A stretch of 64,000 nucleotides of DNA from assembly GCF_003337555.1 (NCBI RefSeq), contig NZ_QPJK01000006.1:310001-374000 (forward strand), read 5' to 3'. Position numbers and translations under genes: made by a program. The notes under the pieces are model-generated. The model worked only from the letters and a program-made list of their open reading frames with translations, ran no database searches and had not been told where the DNA came from. This document shows, piece after piece, positions 1 through 7,314 of this stretch. This DNA comes from Pseudorhodoferax soli. Lineage in GTDB: Bacteria > Pseudomonadota > Gammaproteobacteria > Burkholderiales > Burkholderiaceae_C. Each line of letters starts with the position of its first letter. Within the stretch, counting starts at the first letter, position 1.

Positions 1-131
1 TGCGCAGCGAACTGGGTCGTGCGTCGCCGCCACGGGCGCGGTACCTGCACCGGGCCGCAGCCGGGTCGCCGCGGATGGCCGCTGGGCGGCAGATGCGCCC
101 CGCCTGCGGGCAGGGCCTTACTTGACGGCAT
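1..131 (-). CDS. N-terminus of next transfer gene, TraK position (partial)
   Basis: A reading frame begins at ATG 131 and stays open to the left edge, giving 43 codons. It overlaps the end of traE by 14 bases. A strong Shine-Dalgarno (AGGAGG) lies inside traE just upstream of this ATG, which decides the start. In F-type transfer operons the order is traA-traL-traE-traK, so this is the traK slot, the outer-membrane-ring component of the type IV secretion channel. The visible residues are a basic, proline-rich leader with no diagnostic motif, so the identity rests on position only. Confidence 0.45.
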   Translation of the reverse strand, partial: MPSSKALPAGGAHLPPSGHPRRPGCGPVQVPRPWRRRTTQFAA

Positions 132-684
132 AGGCGACCTCCTGGAAACCAAGGACGTGCAGCCGCGCGCCTGCATGGCCGAAGTCGATGCGGTAGGCCT
201 TCAGATCATGGGCCGTCTCGTGGCCGTTCACGAGCGTGCGCAGCCTGCCGCGCACGACAAGCGATTGCTGCTCTTCGCTGGCGACCAACTGCTGGGGCGC
301 GAACGATGTGGCGGCGTTGATGCGCTTGAGCCGCTCCGCCTCCACCTCTTGCCGTGCTTTCAACGCACCGTGCTGCGCCGGGTCCACGTAGCCGAGCAGC
401 ATCTCCTTCTTCCATTCGATGGAGTTCGGCGTGACGTCCAGGACCAGCCAGGCGATGAAGCTGCCCATCTGCTCGAGGTATTCGCCGGAGGCCCGGCCGC
501 CTTCCACCCAGAACGTCTTGTTCAGGACGGGGGGCACGACCACGGTCCGAACCGAGCCGAGCAGCATGACGATGGTCGACAGGGCCAGGATCAGGCAGCC
601 CGTCAGTCCACCGATTGCCAGTGCCTGACCCTGGTTGCGCCGGCGCAGGTCGCGCAGGTCGGTGTTGAGGCGGGCGTAGTCCAT
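118..684 (-). CDS. traE: TraE-like type IV secretion (conjugation) protein
   Basis: This 188-residue protein has the TraE layout: a short charged N-terminus, one membrane segment at about residues 21-44, then a periplasmic domain. TraE corresponds to VirB8 in function and is an inner-membrane scaffold of the F-type mating-pore apparatus. The periplasmic part contains the TraE-like stretch SIEWKKEMLLGYVDP at about residues 88-102. Length is typical of the family. It lies 10 bases after traL and overlaps the following gene, so it belongs to the minus-strand transfer operon traA-traL-traE-(traK). The family call comes from sequence pattern and synteny, both of which agree. Confidence 0.85.
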   Translation of the reverse strand: MDYARLNTDLRDLRRRNQGQALAIGGLTGCLILALSTIVMLLGSVRTVVVPPVLNKTFWVEGGRASGEYLEQMGSFIAWLVLDVTPNSIEWKKEMLLGYVDPAQHGALKARQEVEAERLKRINAATSFAPQQLVASEEQQSLVVRGRLRTLVNGHETAHDLKAYRIDFGHAGARLHVLGFQEVAYAVK

Positions 685-694
685 CTGGCGCCTC

Positions 695-994
695 CTAGCC
701 CACCATGCGCCGCAGATGGGACGGGGGGGTGGCCTGCATGGAGGTGGCCGGGCTGGTGGGCAGATGCCAGTAGAGCCAATGGATGGCGAAGGACGGATGC
801 TTGTCGGCCTTCAGGCGGGCGATCCACCGGGACAGGGCGACGCCGATGGCCGCACAGAGCGCGAAGGTGGTCTTGCTCGAGGTCAGGTAGCCGACGAAGA
901 ACATGAAGAGGACCGGGGCCGCCACGTCGATGTCCCAGAAGCCGATCTTCCAGCTGTCGTCGAGGCGGCGCGGGATGTAGGTATCGGTGCGCAT
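695..994 (-). CDS. traL: TraL-like conjugation protein
   Basis: This 99-residue protein begins with the TraL-type motif YIPRRLDD (residues 6-13) and has two hydrophobic segments at about 22-38 and 42-58. TraL is a small inner-membrane protein of F-type mating-pair formation (VirB3-like), needed to assemble the pilus. It lies between the pilin gene (21-base gap) and traE (10-base gap), the canonical order. The tail after residue 80 is short and polar. Family and context agree, so confidence is high. Confidence 0.85.
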   Translation of the reverse strand: MRTDTYIPRRLDDSWKIGFWDIDVAAPVLFMFFVGYLTSSKTTFALCAAIGVALSRWIARLKADKHPSFAIHWLYWHLPTSPATSMQATPPSHLRRMVG

Positions 995-1015
995 GGGCGT
1001 CCTTCGCGCTGTGCG

Positions 1016-1375
1016 TCAGACGACGGCGCCCATGATGGCGCCCGCGATCACCAGGCCGACGGCGCCGAAGATGGCCATGCCGATGTAGAAGAGCACAGGC
1101 CCGAAGTTCCTCAGCGCCGACAGGCTGATGAGGGCGACGACGAAGCCGATGAAGCCCACCAGTGCCTTGATGGCCGGGCCCAGGTCGGCCAGTTGGGTCA
1201 AGGCGGACGTCATGGGGCCGGTGATGCCGGTGAACGCCACGAGATCGAGCGCATGTCCGGGCACCGCGACCGCCAGGCCCAGGAGGGCCAGGGCGAACAG
1301 ACAGAGGCAGCCCACAAGCCTGCGGCCAGGCAGCGGCGCGAACTTGGGCATGCGGGAGACGGTGGTGGCTTGCAT
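1016..1375 (-). CDS. traA: TraA-like F-type conjugative pilin
   Basis: This is a 119-residue propilin. ATG 1375 was chosen because AGGAGT lies 5 bases upstream; a longer open frame exists to 1666 but has no such signal. A long leader (about residues 1-42) ends in a hydrophobic stretch and a likely leader-peptidase site after GHA. The mature part of about 77 residues has two hydrophobic helices (about 70-88 and 94-117), the normal form of F-type pilins. The product would be the pilus subunit stored in the inner membrane. Position directly before traL supports the call. Confidence 0.8.
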   Translation of the reverse strand: MQATTVSRMPKFAPLPGRRLVGCLCLFALALLGLAVAVPGHALDLVAFTGITGPMTSALTQLADLGPAIKALVGFIGFVVALISLSALRNFGPVLFYIGMAIFGAVGLVIAGAIMGAVV

Positions 1376-1451
1376 GGGCAACTCCTGAAGGTGGGGAAGC
1401 GAGTCGGAGAGGGTCACTGAACGGAGACCGGAGGCATGCATGGCATGGCCG

Positions 1452-1790
1452 TCACGGTGGCCCCTGAGGCACGGCGTCCGGGAACACTGCCGCCCTCGTT
1501 GGAGCGCTTGCGGTCGGACGCGCCGCTTGCGTCGCGTGTCCGCTGTGCGCGGACGGGGAGTGCAGAGCTTGTGCGCCCCGGAAGGCCTTGGGCGTTGCGA
1601 CGGGGCAGGACCGCGCCTCGCACAACCGAAACGAAGCCAGCGCTCCATTGCCCTGCTGCGCGGCACGCCACGAAGGCGTCTGAGGCGCTGCGGCAGGCGG
1701 CTCGACTTGCGAGGGGCCGCCCGCGCATCCGATCTGGAGCAGCGGGACCGCGCATGCGACGGCGCGTGCCGGCCATGTGGCGGTCATCAT
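1452..1790 (-). CDS. Small lipoprotein in the transfer operon
   Basis: A 112-residue protein whose start codon overlaps the stop of the lytic transglycosylase gene (ATGA at 1787-1790), indicating translational coupling. The N-terminus is a lipoprotein signal with lipobox LLQIGC, so Cys22 would be lipidated. The rest is proline- and alanine-rich. It contains LCEARSCPVATPK (about residues 56-68), a Cys-x4-Cys then Pro-x3-Pro-Lys pattern that resembles small lipoproteins of conjugative elements, but I cannot name a family. A role in the outer-membrane part of the transfer machine is inferred from context only. Confidence 0.6.
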   Translation of the reverse strand: MMTATWPARAVACAVPLLQIGCAGGPSQVEPPAAAPQTPSWRAAQQGNGALASFRLCEARSCPVATPKAFRGAQALHSPSAHSGHATQAARPTASAPTRAAVFPDAVPQGPP

Positions 1791-2308
1791 GGCGAGACCC
1801 TCACCGCGGTGATGGCGCCGGCAGGGCGCGGCATCGCGCGTGGAACCACTGGTGCGGAAACGATGGCGTCCGCCGGGAGGCTTCGGTACACCTTCCAGGC
1901 ATAGGTGGCACGTGCGCGTGTGCAGGCCTCGCCCTTGAGCTGGGTGCACGCGGCGTTGTAGGCTCCCACGGCGTCCCAGTTCCTGCCGTGTCGTGCGAAC
2001 AGATCCGCGAGCAACCAGGCGCCGACCTGCAGGTTGGTGCATGGGTCGAACAGGGCCTCTTCGCCGATGCCATGGCGTGCCAGCATGGGCAGGTGCCGGC
2101 TGTTGATCTGCATCAGTCCGATGTCGTAGCTTGCCGTTCGCTCGATGTGGCTGCGGTTGACTGCGGCGGCGTTGAGTCCGGACTCGACGCGCGCAATCGC
2201 ATGGAGCAGTGCCGCGGCGACGCCGTGCCGCTGGGAGGCAGTCTCCCAACACGGCACCGCGAGGGCAGCGGACACCGGCAGGCAGGCCAGCACAAGGACA
2301 GCGCGCAT
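1787..2308 (-). CDS. SLT-type lytic transglycosylase (conjugation-associated)
   Basis: The protein (173 residues from this start) has a signal peptide ending near residue 17 and a transglycosylase SLT domain. Motifs are ARVESGLN with catalytic Glu42, YDIGLMQINS (61-70) and GAYNAA (116-121), as in VirB1, TrbN and PilT-like enzymes. Such enzymes open peptidoglycan so that the secretion channel can be built. Start 2308 puts the signal peptide at the N-terminus. Alternative ATGs at 2425 and 2497 have better Shine-Dalgarno matches but would add a basic extension before the signal. The gene overlaps the downstream lipoprotein gene by 4 bases. Confidence 0.85.
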   Translation of the reverse strand: MRAVLVLACLPVSAALAVPCWETASQRHGVAAALLHAIARVESGLNAAAVNRSHIERTASYDIGLMQINSRHLPMLARHGIGEEALFDPCTNLQVGAWLLADLFARHGRNWDAVGAYNAACTQLKGEACTRARATYAWKVYRSLPADAIVSAPVVPRAMPRPAGAITAVRVSP

Positions 2309-2732
2309 GGCGTGTCCAGGCGCCGAACCTTGGCCGCTGTGCGGCTGCAGGCGGCGGCGTTGGCGGCGCGAGCCGCGCGTCAGCAGATGGGGCCGGGCAC
2401 GCGCGGTTTGGGACAGACGCTTCATTGCGGCCTCTGCCGAGGTCCATGCCGCGCTCATCCGAGCGGGGCGGTCTTCAAGCGGTGGACAGTGGAGCATGGC
2501 GGCGGTCCTTCACGTTCGTTGCAAGCACGCGCAAGAGGGTGCGGCAGGCACGATAAGCGCCTGGTGGCGCGCTGTCGCGCGCGAATCGGCGCTCCTTGTG
2601 CGGTCCTTTCGATGCCAGGGTGCACGGGCGCGCCTGCCGCTGGACTGCACGCACGCACTGCGCTGTGCAGGTGCGAGGGGCCGTGCGCGTGAGTCGAGCC
2701 ATGCCGCGGTCGTCGATGTGTCGGCGCGCTGC
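2309..2732. promoter_or_regulatory. Gap upstream of the transfer operon, likely promoter region
   Basis: About 420 bases lie between the luxI stop and the transglycosylase start. Part may code for an N-terminal extension of the transglycosylase (alternative starts at 2425 and 2497). The rest holds no gene I recognise. An imperfectly spaced dyad CTGCAC...GTGCAG lies near 2645-2670. As the upstream region of the tra genes it is where a FlhDC-like or LuxR regulator would act, but I could not identify a defined binding site. Confidence 0.35.
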
Positions 2733-3317
2733 TCAGGCCGCCTGGGCCATATGCAGCAGGGCTGTCTGCAATGGCATGCCGCACGCGAAGAGCGTCTGGC
2801 CGCCGACGCTGTGCGTCCGTCCCAGGGGCGTGAAGGGGTAGCCGCCTTTGCGCAGGATGCGTTGGATCGCGATCGGTGAGACGCTGACGAGCGCACGTGC
2901 ATCCCTGCGAGCGGCTTCGCGCATCACAGTGAGCAGCAGGTCCAGCGCCTGCGGGGAGCCCAACGTGTGGCCATCCAGCGGTGCGGCGTCGAGGTCGACC
3001 GCGGCGAAGCGCGACAGCTCCCAGGTGGCTTCGTCATGCGGTGCGGGCTGTCCGTCGAGCAGCTGGGGAAAGACCTCAGCCAGCAGGTAAGGCCGTGTCG
3101 TGGGCAAGAGCCGGGCGCATCCGCACAGCGAGCCTGTCGTGCTTAGCGCCAGCACATACACCGTGTCGGGTCTGTCGTAGCCGTCCCATTCGGTGTCGCC
3201 GCGCGCGTCGGGCAGTGACCAGCCCAGATGCTGCACGAACACACGATGGCGGTAGCGTCCCAGTGCTTGCCGCCGTGATGTGCCGAGTTCCGTTGCGGTT
3301 CCAGTGACGTAGTGCAT
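2733..3317 (-). CDS. luxI: Acyl-homoserine-lactone synthase, LuxI family
   Basis: This 194-residue protein makes an acyl-homoserine lactone signal from S-adenosylmethionine and acyl-ACP or acyl-CoA. The LuxI signature residues are all visible: R25, F27, W33, E43, D45, D48, R69, F83, E100 and R103, in segments such as HLGWSLP, GCARLLPTT and WELSRFA. ATG 3317 was chosen because a near-perfect Shine-Dalgarno (AAAGGAGGT) lies 8 bases upstream. It is divergent from a luxR gene and next to the transfer operon, suggesting quorum control of transfer. The acyl-chain specificity cannot be read from the sequence. Confidence 0.93.
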   Translation of the reverse strand: MHYVTGTATELGTSRRQALGRYRHRVFVQHLGWSLPDARGDTEWDGYDRPDTVYVLALSTTGSLCGCARLLPTTRPYLLAEVFPQLLDGQPAPHDEATWELSRFAAVDLDAAPLDGHTLGSPQALDLLLTVMREAARRDARALVSVSPIAIQRILRKGGYPFTPLGRTHSVGGQTLFACGMPLQTALLHMAQAA

Positions 3318-3398
3318 CGCCTCATACCTCCTTTGTGGAGGCCGCATTTCAGAGGCGATGACTGGCGTCTACAAGCTAGTCATTGTGAGAGGTAGCGC

Positions 3399-3434
3399 TT
3401 CTTCACTCGGCCGTGGCGCGTGTCGAGTGAAGAA
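3399..3434. promoter_or_regulatory. Perfect 11-bp inverted repeat in luxI-luxR intergenic region
   Basis: The arms TTCTTCACTCG (3399-3409) and CGAGTGAAGAA (3424-3434) are perfectly complementary with a 14-base spacer. They lie between the divergent luxI and luxR starts. No T-run follows, so a terminator is unlikely. It is longer and wider-spaced than a usual 18-20-bp lux box and could be an operator for LuxR or another dimeric regulator. A second small hairpin (CTCGGC, 5-base loop, GCCGAG) lies at 3503-3519 in the luxR leader. Confidence 0.5.
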
Positions 3435-3543
3435 TTTCCCTGCACTCCGGTGTGTTACTGGTGCATGGATTTGTATCTTGTTGTGCAATAGGCTGGTTGG
3501 CACTCGGCTGCGCGCCGAGCTGTTTCTGCGGACGGAGGGCACC

Positions 3544-4254
3544 ATGGGGCATTGGGTTGCATCATTGCTGAACGCTCTGGACACGGCCGACTCGGCCGAG
3601 GAAGCCTTCGCGGCGATTGCCGACGGTGCAAGGCACTTGGGATTTGAATGGTGTGCGTACGGGGTCGACCGGCCTTTGCCATTCACGCGCATCAATTGCT
3701 TCCAGATCAGCAACTACGCGCAGAGCTGGCAGACGCGGTATGCGGAGGCCTGCTACCTGCAGGTCGATCCCACGGTGATGCGTGCAAAGCAGTCCATCGA
3801 GCCGATGGTCTGGGCCGACAGCGATCTGCGCGAGGCCCCGCAGTTCTGGGATGAGGCCTCGTCGTTCGGCTTGCGCTATGGCTGGGCACAGTCGTGCATC
3901 GACGCGAGCGGGAGGGTCGGCCTGCTGTCCCTGGCACGCGGGAATGAGGCCATCGGGGAGGCGGAGATCAAGTTGAAGGACCCCGAGCTGAGGTGGCTGG
4001 CGAACAGGGCCCATACGGCGATGTCGCGCCACCTGGGAGATGGTTCCCAGAGGCGCGTCCCCAAGCTCACGCCGCGTGAGGTCGAGGTCCTGCGTTGGGC
4101 GGGAGATGGCAAGAGCGCTCGGCAGACCGCCCAGATCCTGGGCGTGAAGAAGTGCACGGTGGACCTGCATGTGGCCAATGTGCGCCGCAAACTCGGCGCC
4201 AACAGCCGGCCTGCCGCGGTGGCGCAGGCAACGGCCAGGGGTTTGCTGCGTTGA
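3544..4254 (+). CDS. luxR: LuxR-family acyl-homoserine-lactone receptor/regulator
   Basis: This 236-residue regulator has an N-terminal autoinducer-binding domain and a C-terminal LuxR helix-turn-helix (about 174-236, LTPREVEVLRWAGDGKS). Ligand-pocket residues typical of TraR and LasR are present: W62, Y66, D75 and W90. Start 3544 has GGAGGG about 8 bases upstream; an in-frame ATG at 3358 has no such support and would read through the promoter region. The divergent luxI is the presumed signal source. It is convergent with the flhC-like gene (142-base gap). Whether it activates or represses transfer cannot be seen. Confidence 0.92.
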   Translation: MGHWVASLLNALDTADSAEEAFAAIADGARHLGFEWCAYGVDRPLPFTRINCFQISNYAQSWQTRYAEACYLQVDPTVMRAKQSIEPMVWADSDLREAPQFWDEASSFGLRYGWAQSCIDASGRVGLLSLARGNEAIGEAEIKLKDPELRWLANRAHTAMSRHLGDGSQRRVPKLTPREVEVLRWAGDGKSARQTAQILGVKKCTVDLHVANVRRKLGANSRPAAVAQATARGLLR

Positions 4255-4396
4255 CGCCGGTCAAGAAAGACAAAGGGGCGCTGGCGCTGGTGGCCCGTCC
4301 TGGTGATCCTGCCCGGCAATGACCGGGTCCCCATTGCGGCCTCCCGAGCACGGGCGTGATTGCAGGCGCAACTCAATGACGGAACGACGCCGCGTG

Positions 4397-5077
4397 TCAG
4401 CCGGTGCCGGTGGACGCAGATGGCGATGTCCATGCCAGGTGCAGGGCGTGGGGCAGCATGCACCGCGGCGCGCGGCTGGTTGAAGTGCTGCGTGGGGTCT
4501 GTGCGCGCCGCGGCCGGCCCTGGAGGAATGCGGCAATCCTTGGATCCAGGTGGTAGCGCACGAGCATCCTGCAGAAGGGGCATGCGTCGTTCTGGTGCAG
4601 CCGACCCAGCGGGATGTCGAGGAACTCGCAACCACATCTGGCGCATGCCGTCATCGCGATGCTGGCGCCGTCCGATGTCCAGAGCCCTGTGACATGGGCA
4701 ACGAGGTCGAACGCGCGGTCGAAGCCCAGATGCGCGGCCTCTCCATACAGGGCGCGGTACAGCCGATAGGCCGAGAGCAGCCCCTCCGTGATGCAGAAGC
4801 CGCTGTTGCGCAGGCGCACGAAGTTCGCTGCCAGCACGGATGCCTCGGCGCGCTCCACCAGCGAGGCGGTCGGAAGCCATTCGCGCGCGTCCGGCGCCCT
4901 GCCTCGGGGCGGCTGGCGTTCGTCGTTGAAGAGCAGTTGCAGCAGTTCGCTCTGCCGCAGCCCCGTGAGTTCATGGATCGTCCGCACTCTGGCTCCCAGC
5001 ACGGCGCACTCCAGGGCCAGGGACAGGGCGCGGATGCGTTGGGTGGCGCGGCACGCCATCGGCGTACCCGCTGTCAT
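4397..5077 (-). CDS. FlhC-like transcriptional activator subunit (SetC/AcaC-type)
   Basis: A 226-residue FlhC-family protein. The core holds the zinc-binding cysteines C145, C148, C166 and C169 (CARC and CPFC). After about residue 175 a low-complexity Arg/Ser/Thr-rich tail extends beyond a typical FlhC. The ATG overlaps the stop of the flhD-like gene (ATGA at 5074-5077), so the two subunits are co-translated. FlhD4C2-type complexes activate flagellar genes in enterobacteria, while homologues SetCD and AcaCD switch on transfer and excision of SXT/R391 and IncA/C elements. With tra genes beside it and no flagellar genes in view, the conjugation role is more likely. Confidence 0.82.
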   Translation of the reverse strand: MTAGTPMACRATQRIRALSLALECAVLGARVRTIHELTGLRQSELLQLLFNDERQPPRGRAPDAREWLPTASLVERAEASVLAANFVRLRNSGFCITEGLLSAYRLYRALYGEAAHLGFDRAFDLVAHVTGLWTSDGASIAMTACARCGCEFLDIPLGRLHQNDACPFCRMLVRYHLDPRIAAFLQGRPRRAQTPRSTSTSRAPRCMLPHALHLAWTSPSASTGTG

Positions 5078-5427
5078 GCAGCGGAGCCGGTGGCGGGGAC
5101 TGCAGGTCGGGCCGCGGCCAGCGTCGCCCGCAGTGCCTCGGGTGCGTCGAGCAGTTCGAGCAGGTCCCGGCGTGGCAGGAACAGCGACTGGTTGCCGATC
5201 GAGGCGACCATGGCATGGAGGGCCTGCGGTGTCAGCGCGAGCAGGCGCTGGCCCTGCTCGGCGTTCAGTCCATAGCGCAGGCAGGTGCCCACCGGGTCAC
5301 GCTCCAGGCCGAGGCGGATCGCCTGCGCCATGTACAGATTCGTCGAGCGCGCGTCCGTGAGCAGCAGCGCCTGGCCGCCGAGCTCCAGCAGGTGCGGGCA
5401 GGGCGCGACCGGTACATCGTTTCCCAT
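5074..5427 (-). CDS. FlhD-like transcriptional activator subunit (SetD/AcaD-type)
   Basis: A 117-residue protein with the all-helical FlhD pattern: YMAQAIRLGLERDPVGTCLR, then a stretch like FlhD around LNAEQGQRLLALTPQALHAM and SLFLPRRDLL. ATG 5427 was chosen because AGGAGG lies 5 bases upstream; an ATG at 5466 has no such signal. It is the first gene of a two-gene unit with the flhC-like gene. The partner, overlap and neighbouring tra genes all support a heteromeric activator of conjugation. FlhD proteins diverge strongly, so the family call leans on the FlhC partner. Confidence 0.75.
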   Translation of the reverse strand: MGNDVPVAPCPHLLELGGQALLLTDARSTNLYMAQAIRLGLERDPVGTCLRYGLNAEQGQRLLALTPQALHAMVASIGNQSLFLPRRDLLELLDAPEALRATLAAARPAVPATGSAA

Positions 5428-5787
5428 GGAGGCCTCCTGGTCGGTAGAGATCTGCACCACCAGCATAGGAGGCTTAGGCCGAGGCGGTATAGCTCCGACT
5501 TGTGTGAGCTGGGCGGGCGGCCCTGTTGGGCGGTCGGGCCCTTCTGGACGGATGTTCTGGCCCGGCTGGGCGGGTTCCCGCGAGCGGGGCGGCGCCTGAT
5601 GGTCGATGGCCAGGCCGTGGCACAGCAGGGCCTTGGACAGCAGGCCAGGGCCGACTGCGCTGTCCTGCCGGAGCCGGTCTCGCGGGACCGCCGCTCCGCC
5701 TTCTCCCGTCCAGATCGCTGCACGGGATGGTCGGCGGGCATCCAGGTCCGCGGGTGAGCGCCTGCCGCATCCCGGCGTGCCGCGGGC
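5428..5787. other. Gene-free region between flhD-like gene and MocR gene
   Basis: About 360 bases separate the flhD-like start from the MocR stop. I see no convincing coding sequence, tRNA or repeat. The right part is GC-rich with short dyads. The left part must hold the promoter of the flhDC-like unit. It is also where the transfer module gives way to metabolic genes, so a junction is possible, but no insertion or attachment site was recognised. Confidence 0.3.
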
Positions 5788-7209
5788 TCAGCCGATGGTG
5801 CTGAGCAGCGACGGGTTCTGTGCCCGCAGTGCGGCGATGCGTTGCAAGGCTTCGGCGAGCGCGTCGGTGGTGGAGACGGCGCCCGTGGCGATCCGCACGG
5901 CATTGGGCGCAGTGGACGGCTCCACCGCGAACGCCTTGGCCTGCGCGACGAGGACGCCTTCGTTGCGCAGCCGCATGGCGAACTCGGACGCGTCCCAGGA
6001 CTTGGGAAGCGGCAGCCAGCAAAACAGGCCCTCGGCAGAGCCGGTCAGGCCGTGCTGGTGCAGGGCCTCGTGGGCCATGGTCTGGCGCATCGCTGCTTCG
6101 GTGCGGACCCGCGTGATCAGCGTGCCGAGCATGTCGTTCTTGCGGATGAGGTGGCTGGCGAGCGCGGCCTCCAATGGCGGGGCCGATTGCATGGTGGCGC
6201 GCAGCATCTCCGCCAGCCGTTCGGTGGCGGGTGCATCCGGCGTCACCACGTAGCACACGCGCAGGCTGGGCGCGACGAGCTTGGCCAGGCCGAACAGCGA
6301 GTAGGTGATGTCCGGCGCCAGCGTGCCCAGCAGCGGCGGCGGCGCGCTCTGCAGGCCGCCGTAGGCATCGTCCTCGATGAGCGTGATGCCGTGGCGGCGC
6401 GCGACCTCGACCAGGGCCTGGCGGCGCTCCAGCCCCATGACGGCGCCGGTGGGGTTCTGCAGCGACGGGACACAGTACAGGGCCCGCGCCCCAGAAGCCT
6501 GCGCCGCCGCGTCCAGCGCGCCTGGCTCGATGCCCTGTGCATCCAGGGCCACCGGCACGAGCTCGATGTTCAGCACCGCGGCCAGCGTGCGCACGGTGGG
6601 CCAGCACATGGACTCCACCAGGAGCTTGCCGCCGCTGCCGACGACGCGCGCGAGCAGGGCGATCAGCGCGTTGCGTGTGCCGGCGGCCATGGCGAGGCGG
6701 CCCTCCAGCGGTGTGTCGAAACGCGGCTGCAGCCAGGTCTGGCCGCTCGTGCGGTCCAGTTTGGGGACCCCGCCCGAGCGGCGCGCGAGGAAATCGAAGC
6801 TGCGCGCATGGGTCACCTGACGCACCTCATCGGCCAGCATCGCGGCGATGTCCAGGTTGGGCGGCCAGCTGGTGCTGAGGTCGGTGGGGGCGTCCTTGGC
6901 CTGCTCGTCGGCGACGTCGCCGCCTGCTTCGGTGCCGGGACGCTCTCCCGAGACGAAGGTGCCCTGGCCCTTGTGCGACTGCAGCAGTCCCCGCTCCCTG
7001 GCGAGCTTGTAGGCGTTGCCGACGGTCGTGAAGTCGATCTTGAGCAAATCGGCGAGGCTGCGCTGGGACGGCAGCTGCTCTCCCGGCTTGAGCCGGCCTG
7101 CGCGGACCTCGGCCTCGATCACCTTGACGATGGCCGTGTAGAGCGATCCGCCTTCGGCTCGGACGGCATCCGGCCACGACGCAAATTTATTGGGAATGTT
7201 GCCTTGCAT
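5788..7209 (-). CDS. MocR-type transcriptional regulator (GntR HTH + aminotransferase fold)
   Basis: This 473-residue protein joins a GntR-type winged helix (about residues 20-90, with LPSQRSLADLL) to a fold-type I aminotransferase domain. PLP-binding residues are visible: N252-P253, D281, Y283 and the Schiff-base lysine K310 in GLAKLVAPSLR. MocR proteins use PLP as an effector cofactor and usually control amino-acid, amine or vitamin B6 genes. It is divergent from the operon starting at 7315, with repeated and palindromic motifs between them, so it is the likely regulator of that operon. A catalytic role is less likely. Confidence 0.9.
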   Translation of the reverse strand: MQGNIPNKFASWPDAVRAEGGSLYTAIVKVIEAEVRAGRLKPGEQLPSQRSLADLLKIDFTTVGNAYKLARERGLLQSHKGQGTFVSGERPGTEAGGDVADEQAKDAPTDLSTSWPPNLDIAAMLADEVRQVTHARSFDFLARRSGGVPKLDRTSGQTWLQPRFDTPLEGRLAMAAGTRNALIALLARVVGSGGKLLVESMCWPTVRTLAAVLNIELVPVALDAQGIEPGALDAAAQASGARALYCVPSLQNPTGAVMGLERRQALVEVARRHGITLIEDDAYGGLQSAPPPLLGTLAPDITYSLFGLAKLVAPSLRVCYVVTPDAPATERLAEMLRATMQSAPPLEAALASHLIRKNDMLGTLITRVRTEAAMRQTMAHEALHQHGLTGSAEGLFCWLPLPKSWDASEFAMRLRNEGVLVAQAKAFAVEPSTAPNAVRIATGAVSTTDALAEALQRIAALRAQNPSLLSTIG

Positions 7210-7212
7210 TTT

Positions 7213-7272
7213 CCATATGGTCTACATACACTCAATCGTCAGTCAAAAGAACTATATGGATCTATGTCCATA
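7213..7272. promoter_or_regulatory. Candidate MocR operators in divergent promoter region
   Basis: The 105-base gap is AT-rich compared with its surroundings. It holds the palindrome CCATATGG (7213-7220) and the inverted repeat TATGGA-6-TCCATA (7255-7272). Read forward, two similar direct motifs appear (ATATGGTCTA and ATATGGATCTA), about 40 bases apart. MocR regulators commonly bind two direct or inverted sites placed like this. The region lies between the MocR start (7209) and the dehydrogenase start (7315). Confidence 0.55.
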
Positions 7273-7314
7273 CAGTTCGCCCTGTAGGTATATCACCGAG
7301 GCAAGGAGCCAAGT

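Noticed and set aside
1436-2692. Long plus-strand reading frames opposite the transglycosylase and lipoprotein genes
   Set aside because: These are arginine/alanine-rich antisense frames caused by high GC; the minus-strand genes have motifs, signal peptides and coupled starts.
3361-3400. Classical 20-bp lux box upstream of luxI
   Set aside because: CTACAA...TTGTGAG looked dyad-like but arms are imperfect and spacing is wrong; only the 11-bp inverted repeat is convincing.
4397-5427. Flagellar master regulator flhDC of the host
   Set aside because: No flagellar or chemotaxis genes are in view, while tra genes and luxIR are adjacent. A SetCD/AcaCD-like role fits better, though family level is all the sequence shows.
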